In this document: piece after piece, positions 26,101 through 37,451 of the stretch
Layout of the letters: each line of letters begins with the position of its first letter
Position numbering within the stretch: the stretch's first letter is position 1
Assembly: GCA_002197995.1 (NCBI GenBank)
Contig: NGZR01000007.1
Location: forward strand, 1,260,399 to 1,324,398
Length of the DNA stretch: 64,000 bases
Reading direction: 5' to 3'
DNA from: Gaeumannomyces sp. JS-464
Taxonomy: Eukaryota; Ascomycota; Sordariomycetes; Magnaporthales; Magnaporthaceae
Made by a program: the position numbers and the translations under genes
Notes under the pieces: model-generated
Databases searched by the model: none
What the model was told of the DNA's origin: nothing
The model's input: the letters and a program-made list of their open reading frames with translations, nothing else

Positions 26101-26705
26101 GCGAGGCCAGGGGCGGCGGCGCATCGGACGCAAGGGGCCAGGGCAAACAAATAAGCAAGCAAAATGCGTTGGCAACTCACCCTCGGGGAAGAGCCCACTA
26201 TTCCCAGTGACCAGATGCTTGCCCAGAAACCAGCCATCGCCGAACTCGTCGTCTCTTTCGATTAATTCAACGCGATCGCCCTTGGTCAAGCTCAGCTCGT
26301 CTGAACTTCGCGCTTGGAAGTCGTCTGCGAAACAGGTGGTCGTCAGCAGCCGGGCGGCATGGGCATACGTGGAGGCGTGTGGCGTTTTTCTTTGGGCATG
26401 AAAGCTGCAGCCGACCATCGAAGGTGCATTGCCAACTGGGCCGAAAAAAGGGGGGCTGCGAAAAGGAACGACAGCGACGGGGAAGTCGTGGCAGAGGGCA
26501 AGCAACTGGCATCCATCTCGGGGCCCAGGGCGCCGCCATAACTAACTCGGTAGCCGCTCATCGCTTTTGGGCAGTATTTATTTTGTTTGCAGGGGGCTTT
26601 TTCTTGTTCACATGGCAGCAATAACTCACGGATTACAAGCAGCATGTCGCCCACATTGGGTCGCGCAGAGGCGGCCTGGGGCTCCGTCGTCCCTCGCGCG
26701 GCCAT
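23168..26705 (-). CDS. Boi1/Boi2-like polarity scaffold (SH3-SAM-PH)
   Basis: Three exons: 26630-26705, 26181-26324 and 23168-26056, about 1,036 residues allowing for frameshifts. Boi proteins act at sites of polarised growth, linking Cdc42/formin and exocytosis. The SH3 domain spans exons 1-2 (MLLVIHDFQARSSDELSL, then DGWFLGKHLVTGNSGLFPE). A proline-rich region follows. The SAM domain is seen at VQGWSADQVAEYLFTAGV to GRRLKTWQKIKAL, then a long Ser/Thr-rich linker. The PH domain is seen at YSGWMKKKSSNLMTTWKPRL to KPMVHYFAVPNVKQGRLWMA. The tail reads GGGLGIVFDENDRRVSGLEK. The frame changes three times: near 25690 (one base short), near 24345 and near 23308 (one extra or two missing). All three flanking peptides fit one protein, so it is probably functional. 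Confidence 0.88.
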
Positions 26706-28240
26706 TGTTGTCCTCGACTTATCGCAGCCGTCGTCGGTCGGGCGGTTGGTTCGGGGCGTGGGCGACGGCTTGGGGTTCACAGGAGAAGTGGGAGGAGGGC
26801 CTGGCAGGCAGGAGATGGGGACAGCCGATGGACGACGGGCTTTGAGGGTCGTGCAAGGGCGGTACGTGGGACGGACGTGGCCAGCAGGGTGGAGCTGTCA
26901 ATAAGTTGTCGGCGCTCGTGAGTGGTGGGCACGAGATTTTGCCCAACCGCAAAGGGAAGGCCGGCGGCCCCCACTCGTTCAAGCCGCGGCGCCTGGAGGA
27001 CCTGGAGGACGAGCCCCGACGCTGCAGAGTCCGGCCCCGGGGTTGCAGGCTCCTCGACTGGATCTACGGCGTACTGTGCGACGGCTCAGAGATGTCCTAT
27101 GAAGGCGCCGATTGGTGTTCTTGACCAGGCAGAGTGAGTGAGTGAGCTGAGCAGAAGCGGTGGCCTTTGAAAGCGGCATCGCCAAGCGGCCTCACTCACT
27201 ACCTATCTTCACCGGTGAAGCCGCACACTCAGGCGCCGAGGGTTGAGTGATGGCTGGTGGGATGGAGGCTGGAGCTGAGGTTCAGGCGGCGGGGCCAAGG
27301 CCGTGTTTTGTTGTTGGCCGCATTGAGCTGGCTCTGCTGTGACGACTCTGCTCGGGCGCCGCCGTGTGGGTTTGTTAGTGCGGGCAGGCCTGGCGCACAC
27401 TTCGGCCTCCTCGATCAACACCACCTCAGCTCAGCACACGGAAGCCAAAAGCCGCCCGAGCCATTGATTGAGTAAAGATTTTCGGTTGGGCGTTGCGGCA
27501 GCCTGCAGCAAGAGAGCGCGGGACGAAGAAGGATGAAGGGGAAAATTGCAGGCACACTTTCCCTGGCCACCAGTGCAGAAAAGAGCAAGGGGACGGCTGG
27601 GGAGATAATACCAGGGCTGTGCTGTTCAATCAATCAATTACGCCCAACGTGTGGCCTCCTTTTGATGCTTCTGGTCTTTCTTTAGGCGCTGGTGCTTACC
27701 ACATGCATGGCTCGATCTGATATCCGCCGTTCCCTACGCGCCAACCGTGCGACAGCCTACTGAATCCATTACCACCTCAGCCGTCAGCAGAGAACCACCA
27801 AAAACCCAAACAAGGGCCGGGCCTTTGAGTGTTTCTACTGGTCACCCGGACGGGCATCCTTCGCGCCAACAAGGTTACCTGGGTTGGAGGGGTGCTCTAC
27901 CCCGTCCTGTAGAACGAGAACATGAACGCATCGCACAAATATCCTGTGTCAAACCTCGATGCATGGGAAATCAAATGAGCGAACCGTAAAATGTAAACAG
28001 CGGCTCAATGTCTTACTCCCGCCCCGCCCCTTCTCTCACCCTCGAGCTCCCATCTGGAACGGACCGCCGCGATTGTGTTGGTCAGGACAAGTCTGTACTT
28101 CGGTGCCCGTGATGCGGCACGGACGGGTAATCTTTCGATGACAAGGATACTTGGCTACAACAACAGATGGACACCGGCTCGCCTATACCAAGCAGGCTGA
28201 TGGGTTTGGCTCCGTAGCGTCAGCAGCCGCAGATCAGATA
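26706..28240. other. Boi promoter side and DNA flanking the transposon
   Basis: No gene recognised. Bases next to 26706 should include the Boi promoter and 5' UTR. The far end directly abuts the 5' repeat of the Tc1-like element with a TA at 28239-28240. Confidence 0.55.
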
Positions 28241-28271
28241 CAGTGGGAGGACAAAAAAAACGCCCAACCCC
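28241..28271 (+). repeat. 5' terminal inverted repeat of the Tc1-like element
   Basis: Begins CAGTGGGAGGAC, then eight A, then CGCCCAACCCC. It pairs with the 3' repeat over 31 bp with two differences (positions 5 and 8). Confidence 0.95.
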
Positions 28272-28333
28272 TCTCAACCCCACCAATTCAACCCAAATTT
28301 TTTTCCTATCGCGTCCCAACCACCACACTTCAA

Positions 28334-29477
28334 ATGGCACCCATTCCGTCATCTCCGGTCAAAAAAGCAAAATTCAAGCATTCCTCGCCTGCCCTGCGAT
28401 CCAGGATTTTCGGGAGGTACTCCGCCGGCCAGCCCGCGCGTAGCGTCGCGTATAAAGAAGGAGTTAGCGAGGTGCACGTCCGCGGGGTCGTAAAGAGATA
28501 TTTGTCCCAGCAAAATGGGGTCTCCCGACCCGGCCGTGGCCGGCCATCCGTGCTAGATGAACGCGCTAAACGAGCGATTATGCGTACTATTACTATCAAT
28601 CCTTTTTATTCACTAGCAAAAGTCGCTTTAATCTCGTGCCCGGAGGTGTTAACTCGCACGGTAGCTCGATACCTTAAAACATAAGGGGTTTAACACCACC
28701 TCGCCGTTACGCGCCTGTTTTTTACCGAAGAAGTCGCTGCTAAACGCCTCGCTTTTGCTACGCGTTATATTGGTAAAGATATTGGGTTTTGGCGCACAAT
28801 CGTTTTTACGGACGAAAGCACTATCGATAAAAGGGCTGGTTACCGGAGGGGTTGGGTATTCCGCCCCCAAGGTTAGTTTACCTACCAATTTAACCTTTTA
28901 TTTTTCGCCCAATTTTTAACCAATTTATTTCAAATTAGGGATTTTGGCATTTAATCCTCGGTTCGTTTAAGCCCGCTATCGCAGTGGTCGTTTCTCCCAA
29001 ATGTTTTGGGGGGGGATAACGTGGCAAAGGAGGACCTCCCTAGTCCCCCTTAACGGGGACCCCAAAGCAAAAAGAGGCGGCGTTACGGCAGGCGTTTACC
29101 TCGAACTTTCGCAAAGCATTTACCTACTATTTGGGAGCCTGGATATACGTTTATGCAAAAACGCCCCTATTTACAACGCGAGAAAGGTCCAAAGGTGGCT
29201 ACAAGAGGAAGCCTTCCGCACGCTCGACTGGCCCCCTTATTCCCCTGACCTAAACCCTATCGAAAACCTTTGGAAATTGCTTAAAGAACGCATTTGCGAG
29301 CAGTATCCTCATTTGGCTACTGCTCCTAAAAACGCACGCACGCTGGACGAACTTGTGGCCGCTGCAGAGGCCGTTTGGGAAGGCTTTAAGGAGGACTTGA
29401 TCAATGACTTGATCGAGTCCGTGCCCCGCCGTTTACAGGCCGTCATCGACGCACAAGGGTGGTATACCAAATACTAA
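28334..29477 (+). pseudogene. Tc1-family transposase remnant (DDE)
   Basis: Starts MAPIPSSPVKK with an N-terminal helix-turn-helix region (YSAGQPARSVAYKEGVSEVH) and an RPGRGRPS AT-hook-like motif. In-frame stops occur at 28682 and 28691, and TAA also replaces a probable CAA near 28968. The first catalytic Asp is seen in FTDESTID (about 28808-28832). A probable 67-nt intron lies at 28872-28938 (GTTAGT to TTAG). The second catalytic region reads LPTIWEPGYTFMQ in one frame and NAPIYNARKVQ in another. One base is short near 29120 and two near 29160, so the second Asp codon is destroyed. The third site is clear: DWPPYSPDLNPIENLW, with the Glu at the Tc1 spacing. No functional enzyme can be made. 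Confidence 0.92.
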
Positions 29478-29613
29478 CTAGACTAACAGATAGCCCCTTA
29501 ATAATGTATTTCCAGTGCAAATTTCTATGCGAATTGCATTTGTTTGGGCCCAGGGCGGTCTTCCAAAGTAGAAGGGTTGGATTTACCCCTGGCCGTTTTA
29601 TTTGGTGTGGTGC

Positions 29614-29644
29614 GGGGTTGGGCGTTTTTTTTGTCCACCTACTG
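29614..29644 (-). repeat. 3' terminal inverted repeat of the Tc1-like element
   Basis: On the minus strand it reads CAGTAGGTGGAC, eight A, CGCCCAACCCC, matching the 5' repeat at 29 of 31 positions. A TA follows at 29645. Confidence 0.95.
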
Positions 29645-31131
29645 TATGATGCGTTGCTGCTCCAAGGGAAATCCAAAACCCGCTCGCGGCTTTCAGCTCC
29701 ATCGTGGTGGAGGGATAAATCGAACCAGCCAAGGTTGAGACGGCTGGCGCGTTGGGGCGTTCCTCGCACCGCGCCATTCCCAGCCGTCGATAGTAGTCTA
29801 ACCGTCTTCCCCCGAGCCCAGCTCCGTGCAACCCACACCGTCCGAGCGTGCCGTTACAACGCCCGTCTTGCCTACCTGACGGAGCATGAGCATGTAGGTA
29901 CCACCAATAACATGGCGGGCATGGATGCCCGAGATGCGCTGGCATGCAAATGCCCTTGCATTGATGGCGTTAACGAGACCCGGAGGAGGATGAGGGACGG
30001 GATGGAGAGAGGTTCATCCGTCCGGAGGGGGTGGGGGAGAGGACACGTCTCGCCGAATCAACTGCATCGAGCGTTTGCCGCTGACGCTTGCGAGATCTGG
30101 GCCCGGGACTCGACGCATCACTAATGCGCCCCACCTGGGACTATGCATCGCGGAGGGCTTTACAGGAGAGTACCGGCTTTCCATGGCTCATGTTTCCTGG
30201 AGTTTCTGTTCAATCCGTCGACCTTGTTCCCCTCCCCTTGGACATCGTCCTCGAGGAGTGCGGTCGCATTTTCCTTGCCCAAGGTCCAACCCTCAGACAA
30301 TGCGTCCAGGAACAGGTACCTACCTAGTGTTGTCTGGCTCTGATCCGTGGGGACACCCACTGCTGCCGACAAAGGACAAGGACAAGACAGTCGAGGCCGG
30401 CCTCGGCAAGCCAAGCAATAATTACGAGAACTTTATACCACTCGAAAAGACGTCGGTGGCGAGAAGATCGCAGGCTCTGCCGCCAGCGTGCAGGCACCAC
30501 CAAATTGGGACGGCACTTCCCCGTCGCATTCCCGTCCCGAAAACTAAGCCGGCAAGGGAGACGAACTGCAACAAGGGAGATTGAGATAGGGAGGAAATAT
30601 TCTGTGGAATGCCAGAAGACAACAAATTCCAGTTTACAAAGTAGATATCCAGGACTTTACGAAGGGTTTTCTGGTCTACCTACCTAGGTAGCCATGAAGT
30701 ACCTGGATATGCTACCTCAAGCAGCGTTCCTTACGTTTCCCAGCGCTCGCTCAGGCCTGCCTGGGACCTCGGCAATTTCTCCCTTGCTCCACCTCGGCTG
30801 CGCAGACCGAAATGCCACATGCTGTTTCGTCGCGATGGTTACTTGGCGAATCTGACAGCCTCGACTTGGACGAATGCGAAGTTGTTTACCTGAAATCTCA
30901 CAGCGCTTCATGTATTGTTTTGCATAGTCTTGTTTCTTCTCAATCTTGCCTAGAATTGAGTTTTTGACATTCGGAAGCGAAGCCAGCACCATCGGAACCC
31001 AGCAGGTCGTCCAGCTCAAAACAGGGACTCGAAGAGCGTGGGAAGACCGAGAGCCCAAACAACAAGCACAATAAGCAGATAAACAAGCGCCAAAGAAAAA
31101 AAAAAAAAGAAAAAAAAAAGGCATAAACAAA
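29645..31131. other. Intergenic, transposon to isomerase gene
   Basis: No gene recognised. It should contain the promoter of the downstream isomerase gene; an A-rich leader (31095-31120) sits just before its start codon. A palindrome-like ACCTACCTAGGTA occurs at 30677-30690. Confidence 0.55.
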
Positions 31132-32174
31132 ATGGAGGCTTACTCGGAATTCACCTACTTCACCGTGGCCTCGCCATCCCCATTCGTGGCGCACGTCGAG
31201 ATCAACCGGCCCGACAAGCTCAACAGCTTTCACGAGGCCATGTGGCTGCAGCTCGGCGCCCTGTTCCGGCGGCTCTCGGCCGACCCGGACGTGCGCGCCG
31301 TCGTGCTGTCGGGCGCTGGCGACCGCGCCTTCTGCAGCGGCCTCGACGTCCAGGCCGCCAGCCAGAGCTGGGTCTTCCAGGAGGTCGTCGCCCCTTCGGA
31401 CCCGGCCCGCCACGCCATAAAGATGCGCCGCTACATTGCCGAGTTCCAGGATAGCATCTCGGCCGTCGAGAGGTGCGAGAAGCGTAAGTCGGGGCAAGGG
31501 AAATTCGCAGAGTAGTAAACATGGGATGAAATGACGTGACATGGGCTGACAAGAACCAAAAACATAGCCGTCATCTGCGTCCTCCACGGCGTCTGCTACG
31601 GCCTGGCCATCGACATCGCCTCGTGCGCCGACGTCCGCCTCTGCGCCCGCGACGCCCGGCTAGCCGTCAAGGAGGTCGACATCGGCATCGCCGCCGACAT
31701 CGGCACGCTCAGCCGCCTCCCCAAGGCCGTCGGGAACTCGTCGTGGGTCAAGGACGTGTGCCTGTCGGCCCGCGTCTTCGGCCCGGACGAGGCCGCCGCC
31801 GTCGGCTTCGTCAGCCGGGGCAGCACTTGCACGCCACAAAGGCCGACGCCGTCGCCACCGCCCGCGCGCTCGCGGCCCTGATCGCCGCAAAGAGCCCCGT
31901 CGCCGTCCAGGGCACCAAGGAGCTGCTCAACCACGGGCGGGACCATTCCGTGGACGATAGTGCGTTTTCCCCTTGCTTCCTCTCAGGGCAACCTTCTACA
32001 CTCCCCGTTCCCCTTTTTTTCTTGTAAGATGCTAATAATCTACCCCTGTGCTCACTCGCTGTAGGTTTGAAATACACACAAGTGTGGAACGCGGCAGCCA
32101 CGCAGACCAATGATGTCAAGGCGGCCCTGCTGTCGGGAATGCAGAAGAGGAAACCGACGTTTGAGAAGTTGTAG
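31132..32174 (+). CDS. Delta3,5-delta2,4-dienoyl-CoA isomerase (crotonase family)
   Basis: Three exons: 31132-31483, 31568-31959 and 32065-32174, giving 284 residues after one repair. The enzyme moves double bonds during beta-oxidation of unsaturated fatty acids (ECH1/Dci1 type). The N-terminal crotonase fold is seen as VAHVEINRPDKLNSFHEAM and the oxyanion-hole segment as GDRAFCSGLDV. The catalytic region reads CADVRLCARDARLAVKEVDI followed by GIAADIGTLSRLPKAVGN. The Asp, Glu (KEVD) and Asp (AADIG) correspond to the three acidic residues of mammalian ECH1. The tail LKYTQVWNAAATQTNDVKAA fits the family. In exon 2 the frame changes at the GGGG run 31817-31820 (one base short). The C-terminus (FEKL) is not a canonical PTS1, so location is uncertain. 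Confidence 0.9.
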
Positions 32175-32687
32175 TGCATGAACCCCTTTGTAATTCTGAG
32201 TGGTTTGCCTCGATGCCAGGCGTGTATGCTTGTCTGTGTGCATGTATCCGTCTTCGCAAGGAGTCGTTGCCGCGCATGTTTGTAGATAGAGGAGGACAAA
32301 TGATGCATAGCCGGCGAATGGGTCCGGTTCCCTACGCAAACAATCATTTTGTTGAACGATGACTATGACATCGTACAGGTCATGGCGAAAAGTGTCTCTT
32401 ATCCTATCTAACCTTATCTTCATGGGCTGGCTCATCTAGCTACCACCACAGCGCCCCTTTGGCGTAGGGTTCCTATTTCCATCACAGTTACAATACGCTC
32501 ATCCGCGCGCTCGGCACCCATGATAGCCATGCAATTAATTTCCTAGAGAATACACCCCCGATTCAATGACAGAGGGCTGGTTTTAGGGGTTGTACGCCGC
32601 CCCAGTCGTCCGAGCACCGCTCTTGTCGACACGGCGCCCAGGTGCTCTATTGTGCCTTTTTCCTCATCCGTCGAGCGGTAGTCATCT
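32175..32687. other. Convergent 3' flanks of the isomerase gene and TFB5
   Basis: A 513-bp gap between two stop codons. Nothing beyond probable 3' UTR sequence is seen. Confidence 0.6.
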
Positions 32688-33157
32688 CTAGCGGTACTCG
32701 TCAGCAGCCGACGAGCCCTTGGGCGGGCCAACCTCAACCTGTTTGAATCTCTGTGAAGGAGAAACAGGCGAGCAGCTGGTTAGCACAGACAATCACTCCA
32801 CTATGAGGGAAGTGGGAGAAACAGGAGAGGGTCGTAGTGACGAGCGAGATAATTCGATAGACAAAGCAGCACGCACAATGTCGAGCTGAGACTTGAGGTA
32901 CTCCACCATGTTCTCCTTGATCACGAGGTGTTCCTCGTCAATGTCCTCGACGATGATATCGTTGCGCCTCTTGTCAATGTCCACGATGGCGGCCTTGATC
33001 AGCGGGTCGCACTCGATGAGCACGCCTGTGGTCCGACGCCGCCGCCGCCCAGAGTCATGTATGGCATGGTTAGTTGAGTGATGGGGGTGGTGGTGATAAC
33101 AACTGATACCTGAGAAACGTGTTGTATCTCCGACATACCAAAGATTGCACGAGGCAT
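32688..33157 (-). CDS. TFB5: TFIIH subunit Tfb5 (GTF2H5/TTDA homologue)
   Basis: Three exons: 33139-33157, 32877-33025 and 32688-32750, giving 76 residues, the usual family size (about 70). Tfb5 is a small structural subunit that stabilises TFIIH, which acts in RNA polymerase II transcription and nucleotide excision repair. The start MPRAIFGVLIECDPLIKAAI is diagnostic. It is followed by VDIDKRRNDIIVEDIDEEHL and the C-terminal helix NMVEYLKSQLDIRFKQVEV. The first exon is only 19 nt and is missed by simple ORF searches. Introns have normal GTATGT and GTGCGT donors with CAG acceptors. The gene is intact. Confidence 0.94.
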
Positions 33158-34203
33158 AGCTGCCTGGTTTGAGGGGCCGTTCCGACTCCGCTTTCGAATA
33201 TGGGGGTCGATAATACCCTAGTGCAAGACGTATGTAGGCGTGCCGTGCTAAAAAAGGTCGATAACGAGATGTCTCGGTCGTGCTGATAGGTGCCTGGTAG
33301 GTATTTGAGAACCTGGATGGACCAGCGGAGTCGTGTCGGCCGGGATCAATCCGCCTCGTTTGACGTCATGTGACGGAAGAACGGAGAGGAAAAAAACATC
33401 GTGTGGGGAGCACCCGGTTCAACGAGAGCTCGGGCGCGGCGGAAAGCCACCCAACAGGCTGGATGTAGCCCTGGCTAGCGCATGTGCAGCAGCCGCAGTA
33501 TCTGCAGGTCGGATCCCCTTCAGTGGGGTCCCAGTGGAACCCCCACCCCTGGCGGCGGGGGCTGCAAGCCGGGATGGATCGGTGGAATGCAGCAAGGCCA
33601 CCATGGAAACAAGCATCCATCAGACAGTCCGTCAATCAATCGATCAATCGGTCAGACCTGGGAGGACCAGGCACGGGATCACCACGGAAATGGCCACGCC
33701 ACCACGGGTAGTCTTCCGTGATCAAGATAAAACAATAAACAACCCGGGCACTCTCGATATCAATGCTTGGCCTTGTATCCTTGGCAAAAAGGCAAAAAGG
33801 GCTAGAGTGACACGGCGGCCTAACCGAATTCCAGCCTCGATATTTTGAATCATTACCACTCTAACAAACTAGACTGTAGTCGATACAGGACGACCGCCTT
33901 CGCCGCAACAAATATTTACACGCCGGCCCGCCTTTTCCGAAAGTGCCCCTAGGAGGGGGAGTCCCGTCTGTCCCTCCGTCCATTCTGGCTTAAAAGTCCG
34001 TCTGTGGGGATTGTTCTGCCCGTGCTGTGTATGTGTCGTTTGACTGGAAACGTGAGGGTGAAGCTGTGCGTCGCCCCAGCCGCAAGCAAATGAGCCTTCA
34101 TAACGTTTAGATCGCCCTCGATTATAAAAAGTGTAGGCTCGGTAAGGTATCTCGTAATAAAAAGTCGAAGGAGAAAACTTGGGGTTTGAGAGAGAAACAC
34201 CGT
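33158..34203. other. Intergenic, upstream of TFB5
   Basis: Holds the TFB5 promoter and the 3' flank of the PPxY membrane-protein gene. No coding sequence recognised. Short TCAATCAATCGATCAATC-type repeats lie near 33630-33650. Confidence 0.55.
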
Positions 34204-34863
34204 CTAGGCTCGCCTAGTCTCACTATAAGCAGGCGGCGCCGACGACGGAGCGGCCGCCGGAGCAGCAGCAGCAGCAGCAGCAGCACCAGGCGGCGGTTCC
34301 CGCGGCGGCGACATGGCGGCTGTGGCTGCTGCTTGTCCCTGCCCAGCCGTGGCGTCGAGCGGCGACATCTCGACGCCGCTGCTGCCACCGTCAGCCGCAG
34401 GAGCGGGCCGGGGAGCTCCTCCTCTTCCTCCCCCTTCTTCCCTTCTCCTGCCCCGACATACGGCGGCGGCGCCTCCCCTAGCTCGTTGAGCCCTTCCTCC
34501 CTGCGCCGGGGGCCGTAGTAGCCGGCGCCGGCCTGCCGCCCGCGGCCGGCCTCGAGGTCCGCGGCGCCGTCTTCGAGGCCGGCGTAGGGGTGGTGTTGGG
34601 CGCGGCGCCTGCGCCCCGTCATGGGCACCCGCGCCGGGGTGGCGGTACGAGTAGTAGTAGGACGGGTCTAAACCGTTGCCGCTGTTCCCGCCACGGTAGT
34701 GTGGGTGGTCGTGGGGCCCTCCCGGCCCGAAGCCGTTGAGCCAGTAGCGGCGGCGCATCATTGTGACGCCAAGGGCGAGCAGGCCGACCGTCATGACGAC
34801 GAAGAGCGGCACCACCACCAGGCGCCACCGCTCCTGCGCCTCGCCCGACGTCGTGTCCGCCAT
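34204..34863 (-). CDS. Single-pass membrane protein with two PPxY motifs
   Basis: Single exon of about 220 residues. A short N-terminus (MADTTSGEAQERWR) is followed by one membrane helix (LVVVPLFVVMTVGLLALGVTM) and an Arg-rich stop-transfer segment. The long hydrophilic tail includes HHPYAGLEDGAADLEAGRG, EGLNELGEAPPPYVG, an acidic Lys/Glu run, GVEMSPLDATAGQ, a poly-Ala/Pro region and the end APPAYSETRRA. APPPY and PPAY are PPxY motifs, the ligand type bound by WW domains of Rsp5/Nedd4 ubiquitin ligases. No named function is known to me; an Rsp5 adaptor role is inference. The frame shifts near 34610-34625 and returns near 34413-34417, so the predicted single-frame protein is wrong in its middle third. 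Poly-Ala comes from a GCA/GCT repeat. Confidence 0.7.
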   Translation of the reverse strand: MADTTSGEAQERWRLVVVPLFVVMTVGLLALGVTMMRRRYWLNGFGPGGPHDHPHYRGGNSGNGLDPSYYYSYRHPGAGAHDGAQAPRPTPPLRRPRRRRRGPRGRPRAAGRRRLLRPPAQGGRAQRARGGAAAVCRGRRREEGGGRGGAPRPAPAADGGSSGVEMSPLDATAGQGQAAATAAMSPPREPPPGAAAAAAAAPAAAPSSAPPAYSETRRA

Positions 34864-37451
34864 CTTGTGCAGGTGGAGGTGCAGGTGGCGCTTCTCCCCT
34901 TGCCTCGCCTAGAGAGGAAGTTGCGGCGGTGCTATCTTTGCCTCGAGCCGCTCCGCGGGCTGTGTGGGGTGGTTGATTGAGGGTGTTGTATGTGTATGGG
35001 CGCCGGTCCTCGATTGCAAGCCGCGACGATGGGGGTGTGGATTTGTGCGTTATTGGACCACGCTGTGTCGACTGGGCTGGCTTGGTGGCTCAGAAGAAGC
35101 TCTCGTCGCTGACCGATGTCGACATCATTGTGTGTGTGCGCGCGCTCGAGGAGAAAAGTCGGAGTCGTCGGCGGTTGATCGGTCGCGCGGTTAGAACGGC
35201 AGCAAGGGCGACGATGGGCCCCGAACCAACCTGCGCGTGGGTGTCTCTTCCCAGCCAGTAGATAATATGAAGGTTTTCTTCTTCTTCTTATTATTCTTTA
35301 TCGGTTTTTGTCAGGATGCCCGGGCGGCGGCGAATGGACAGTGACAGGTGGATGGGGAGACGAGCGACACGAGGAGGCCCGGCCGTCTGAGACACTATTC
35401 GGGGCTTTGTAATTTCACCTTGTTTCTCTTGCGAACTATGTTGGGTCGATCCGGCAGGGCTCCCCCTTGCTTCATGCACGCCGCTGGAATCAAGTTGTGC
35501 TGCGGATGGGACTTGCCGACAGGACCGGGCCCTTTTTGGGGTCGACAAGGAGGAGCGGGGGAGGCACGAGGGAGAAGCGAACTGCCCGAGGGAAACAGCG
35601 GTTCGCTCGTTTGGCAAAGAGGGGGCGCGGCAAGTAACGAAGACGGAAGGACAGGGAACAACGAACTCTCCACGGCCCACAAAGCAACTCCTGTTTGTTG
35701 ATGTCACACGCTTGGCCCAAATCCCTGCCCTGCCGCGTAATATGGGGAGGAGATGGGTGGTGGTCTGGACGAGGCCCAAGTGGGAATGGATGCGACTCCA
35801 AACCTCGGTTCGGGTGCTTTTTGGAATTGGGACCCAAAAGGGCTGGAAATTGTTGGACTGGTCCTGTCGACCATGGCCGCTGTTCCGCTTTGGGCCAGCG
35901 CATTAACTGCCTCAGGAGCTGGAGCTGAGAGTGCCGGGCTTTGCGAGAGCTACTGCGTCATGTCAGCTGGCCGCAACTATCGACCTGCGCTGCTGGATTA
36001 GCCACATTGGGTTCTGCTTGCTTTCTTTTCCCAAACAAGGTTGCGAAAACGCTGTTTCAACCCAAGCCGTGTCACTCACTGCCTCAATTGTGTCAAATGC
36101 CACCGCCAGATTTTGCTGATGGAGCTTGCCGGGCGGGAGAGACAAGGCCACACAGGTCTTGGCCTTCACGCTAAGCCGTTTCGCATCGTCCTGGAAATTC
36201 GGCGTGTTTGCACTGGCGCCCACTGACAATCCCAACCTGGAAACCCCTGCCCAGAACCAACAGCAGAACGCAAAGGAAATGCCGATCATCTTTGTTTCTT
36301 GGCGTTTGGTCGGTGCGTTTTTTTTTTTTTTTTTCCCCCCCATCAGCCAAGCAATCGCACCCAGAGCCCAACAGCCATCCCGGATCAGAGATCCATCGTT
36401 CCATCGTGTAAAATGCGGCTCAATGCCAGCGCATAAAGGCCGGACGCAAAGCGCACGCCTAGCTCCAGCTGTCATGTCGCATCTTGTCAGCCACACGCTT
36501 TTACTCACCCACCTACCTACCCATTTTACACGGCTCTCTCGGCCGGAGAAGTGCTCGATCGAGATAGAGGAAGCCCATAGCTCATTTGCCAAAGGTAGCT
36601 TAAGATTTGTCACTACCGTTTTGTGCTACCGAGTGATACAACTGCCTACCACCGAGTATGGTGACAACACACGCCGACAACTCATTGTGGGCCGACCACG
36701 CCATGATATCCGAGTTTCAAGTTCCTTCTCCCCAGGCTGGCTCCAAAATTCCAACAAATCAACGCAACAAGCCCAAGATGCTTCTCACAACCCATCAACG
36801 CCAGTCCAAATCCTGCCGAAAGGCGAGAAAGCTCCGCATCTAGATAAAAGAAGCAAGTGCCATGCAAGCTAGAAGCTACTGATAAGCCATCTTTGTTATT
36901 TCGGTGAGGGCGGTGGTATGTGCCCATCTGGAGCCTCCCTGCTCTTTTTGTTCATCCTTCTCTTTCTTCTCACTCGAGCCATCCCGCATAACGCGTGATG
37001 CGATAAACCGAAGCAAAAGCCCACGACATATTAAGAAAAAAGAAAGGAAAAGAAGAAAAAGAAGGCAGAATTACCAACCCAGAACAGTGCCTGCCATGCT
37101 GTGATATAATAAAAAGAGTGAGGGGAAGAGGTGTGACTAAAAACATAATGAAAACCATGTCTAATGCTGGGTGCTTGGTGTACGGGAAATAGGCAAGGGA
37201 TGGTGATGCTTAGGGAGGGGGACAAGAACAAGTGAGGGGGTTAGGTAGAAAGAAACGAACCGGCTGATGAAAAACGAAACAAGCCTCGACAATGATATTA
37301 TAAACAAGGATAATCATCCCCCTGGATGTGAATTCGACATGGCGTTTTTTTTTTTCTTTCTCTGCTTCGTCTCACACACGAGGTAGCCCGGACCAGATCT
37401 TGACAAACACGAAGGGCTGGCATCGAGATCAAGATCTCACCGTTTCTCCCC
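34864..37451. other. Intergenic, upstream of the PPxY gene
   Basis: 2.6 kb with no recognisable gene. The left part should hold the PPxY gene promoter, and the right end the 3' UTR of the nucleoporin gene. A poly-T tract lies at about 36319-36334. Confidence 0.55.

Larger units (their letters stand above)
28241..29644 (+). mobile_element. Tc1-family DNA transposon, full length, inactive
   Basis: A 1,404-bp element flanked by TA on both sides (28239-28240 and 29645-29646), as expected for Tc1/mariner insertion. Its ends are 31-bp inverted repeats with two mismatches. It encodes one transposase on the plus strand, disabled by stops and frameshifts. The middle (about 28680-28990) is markedly more AT-rich than its surroundings, and stops at CAA-like positions fit C-to-T change by RIP. 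Boundaries are set by the repeats and TA pair. Confidence 0.93.
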
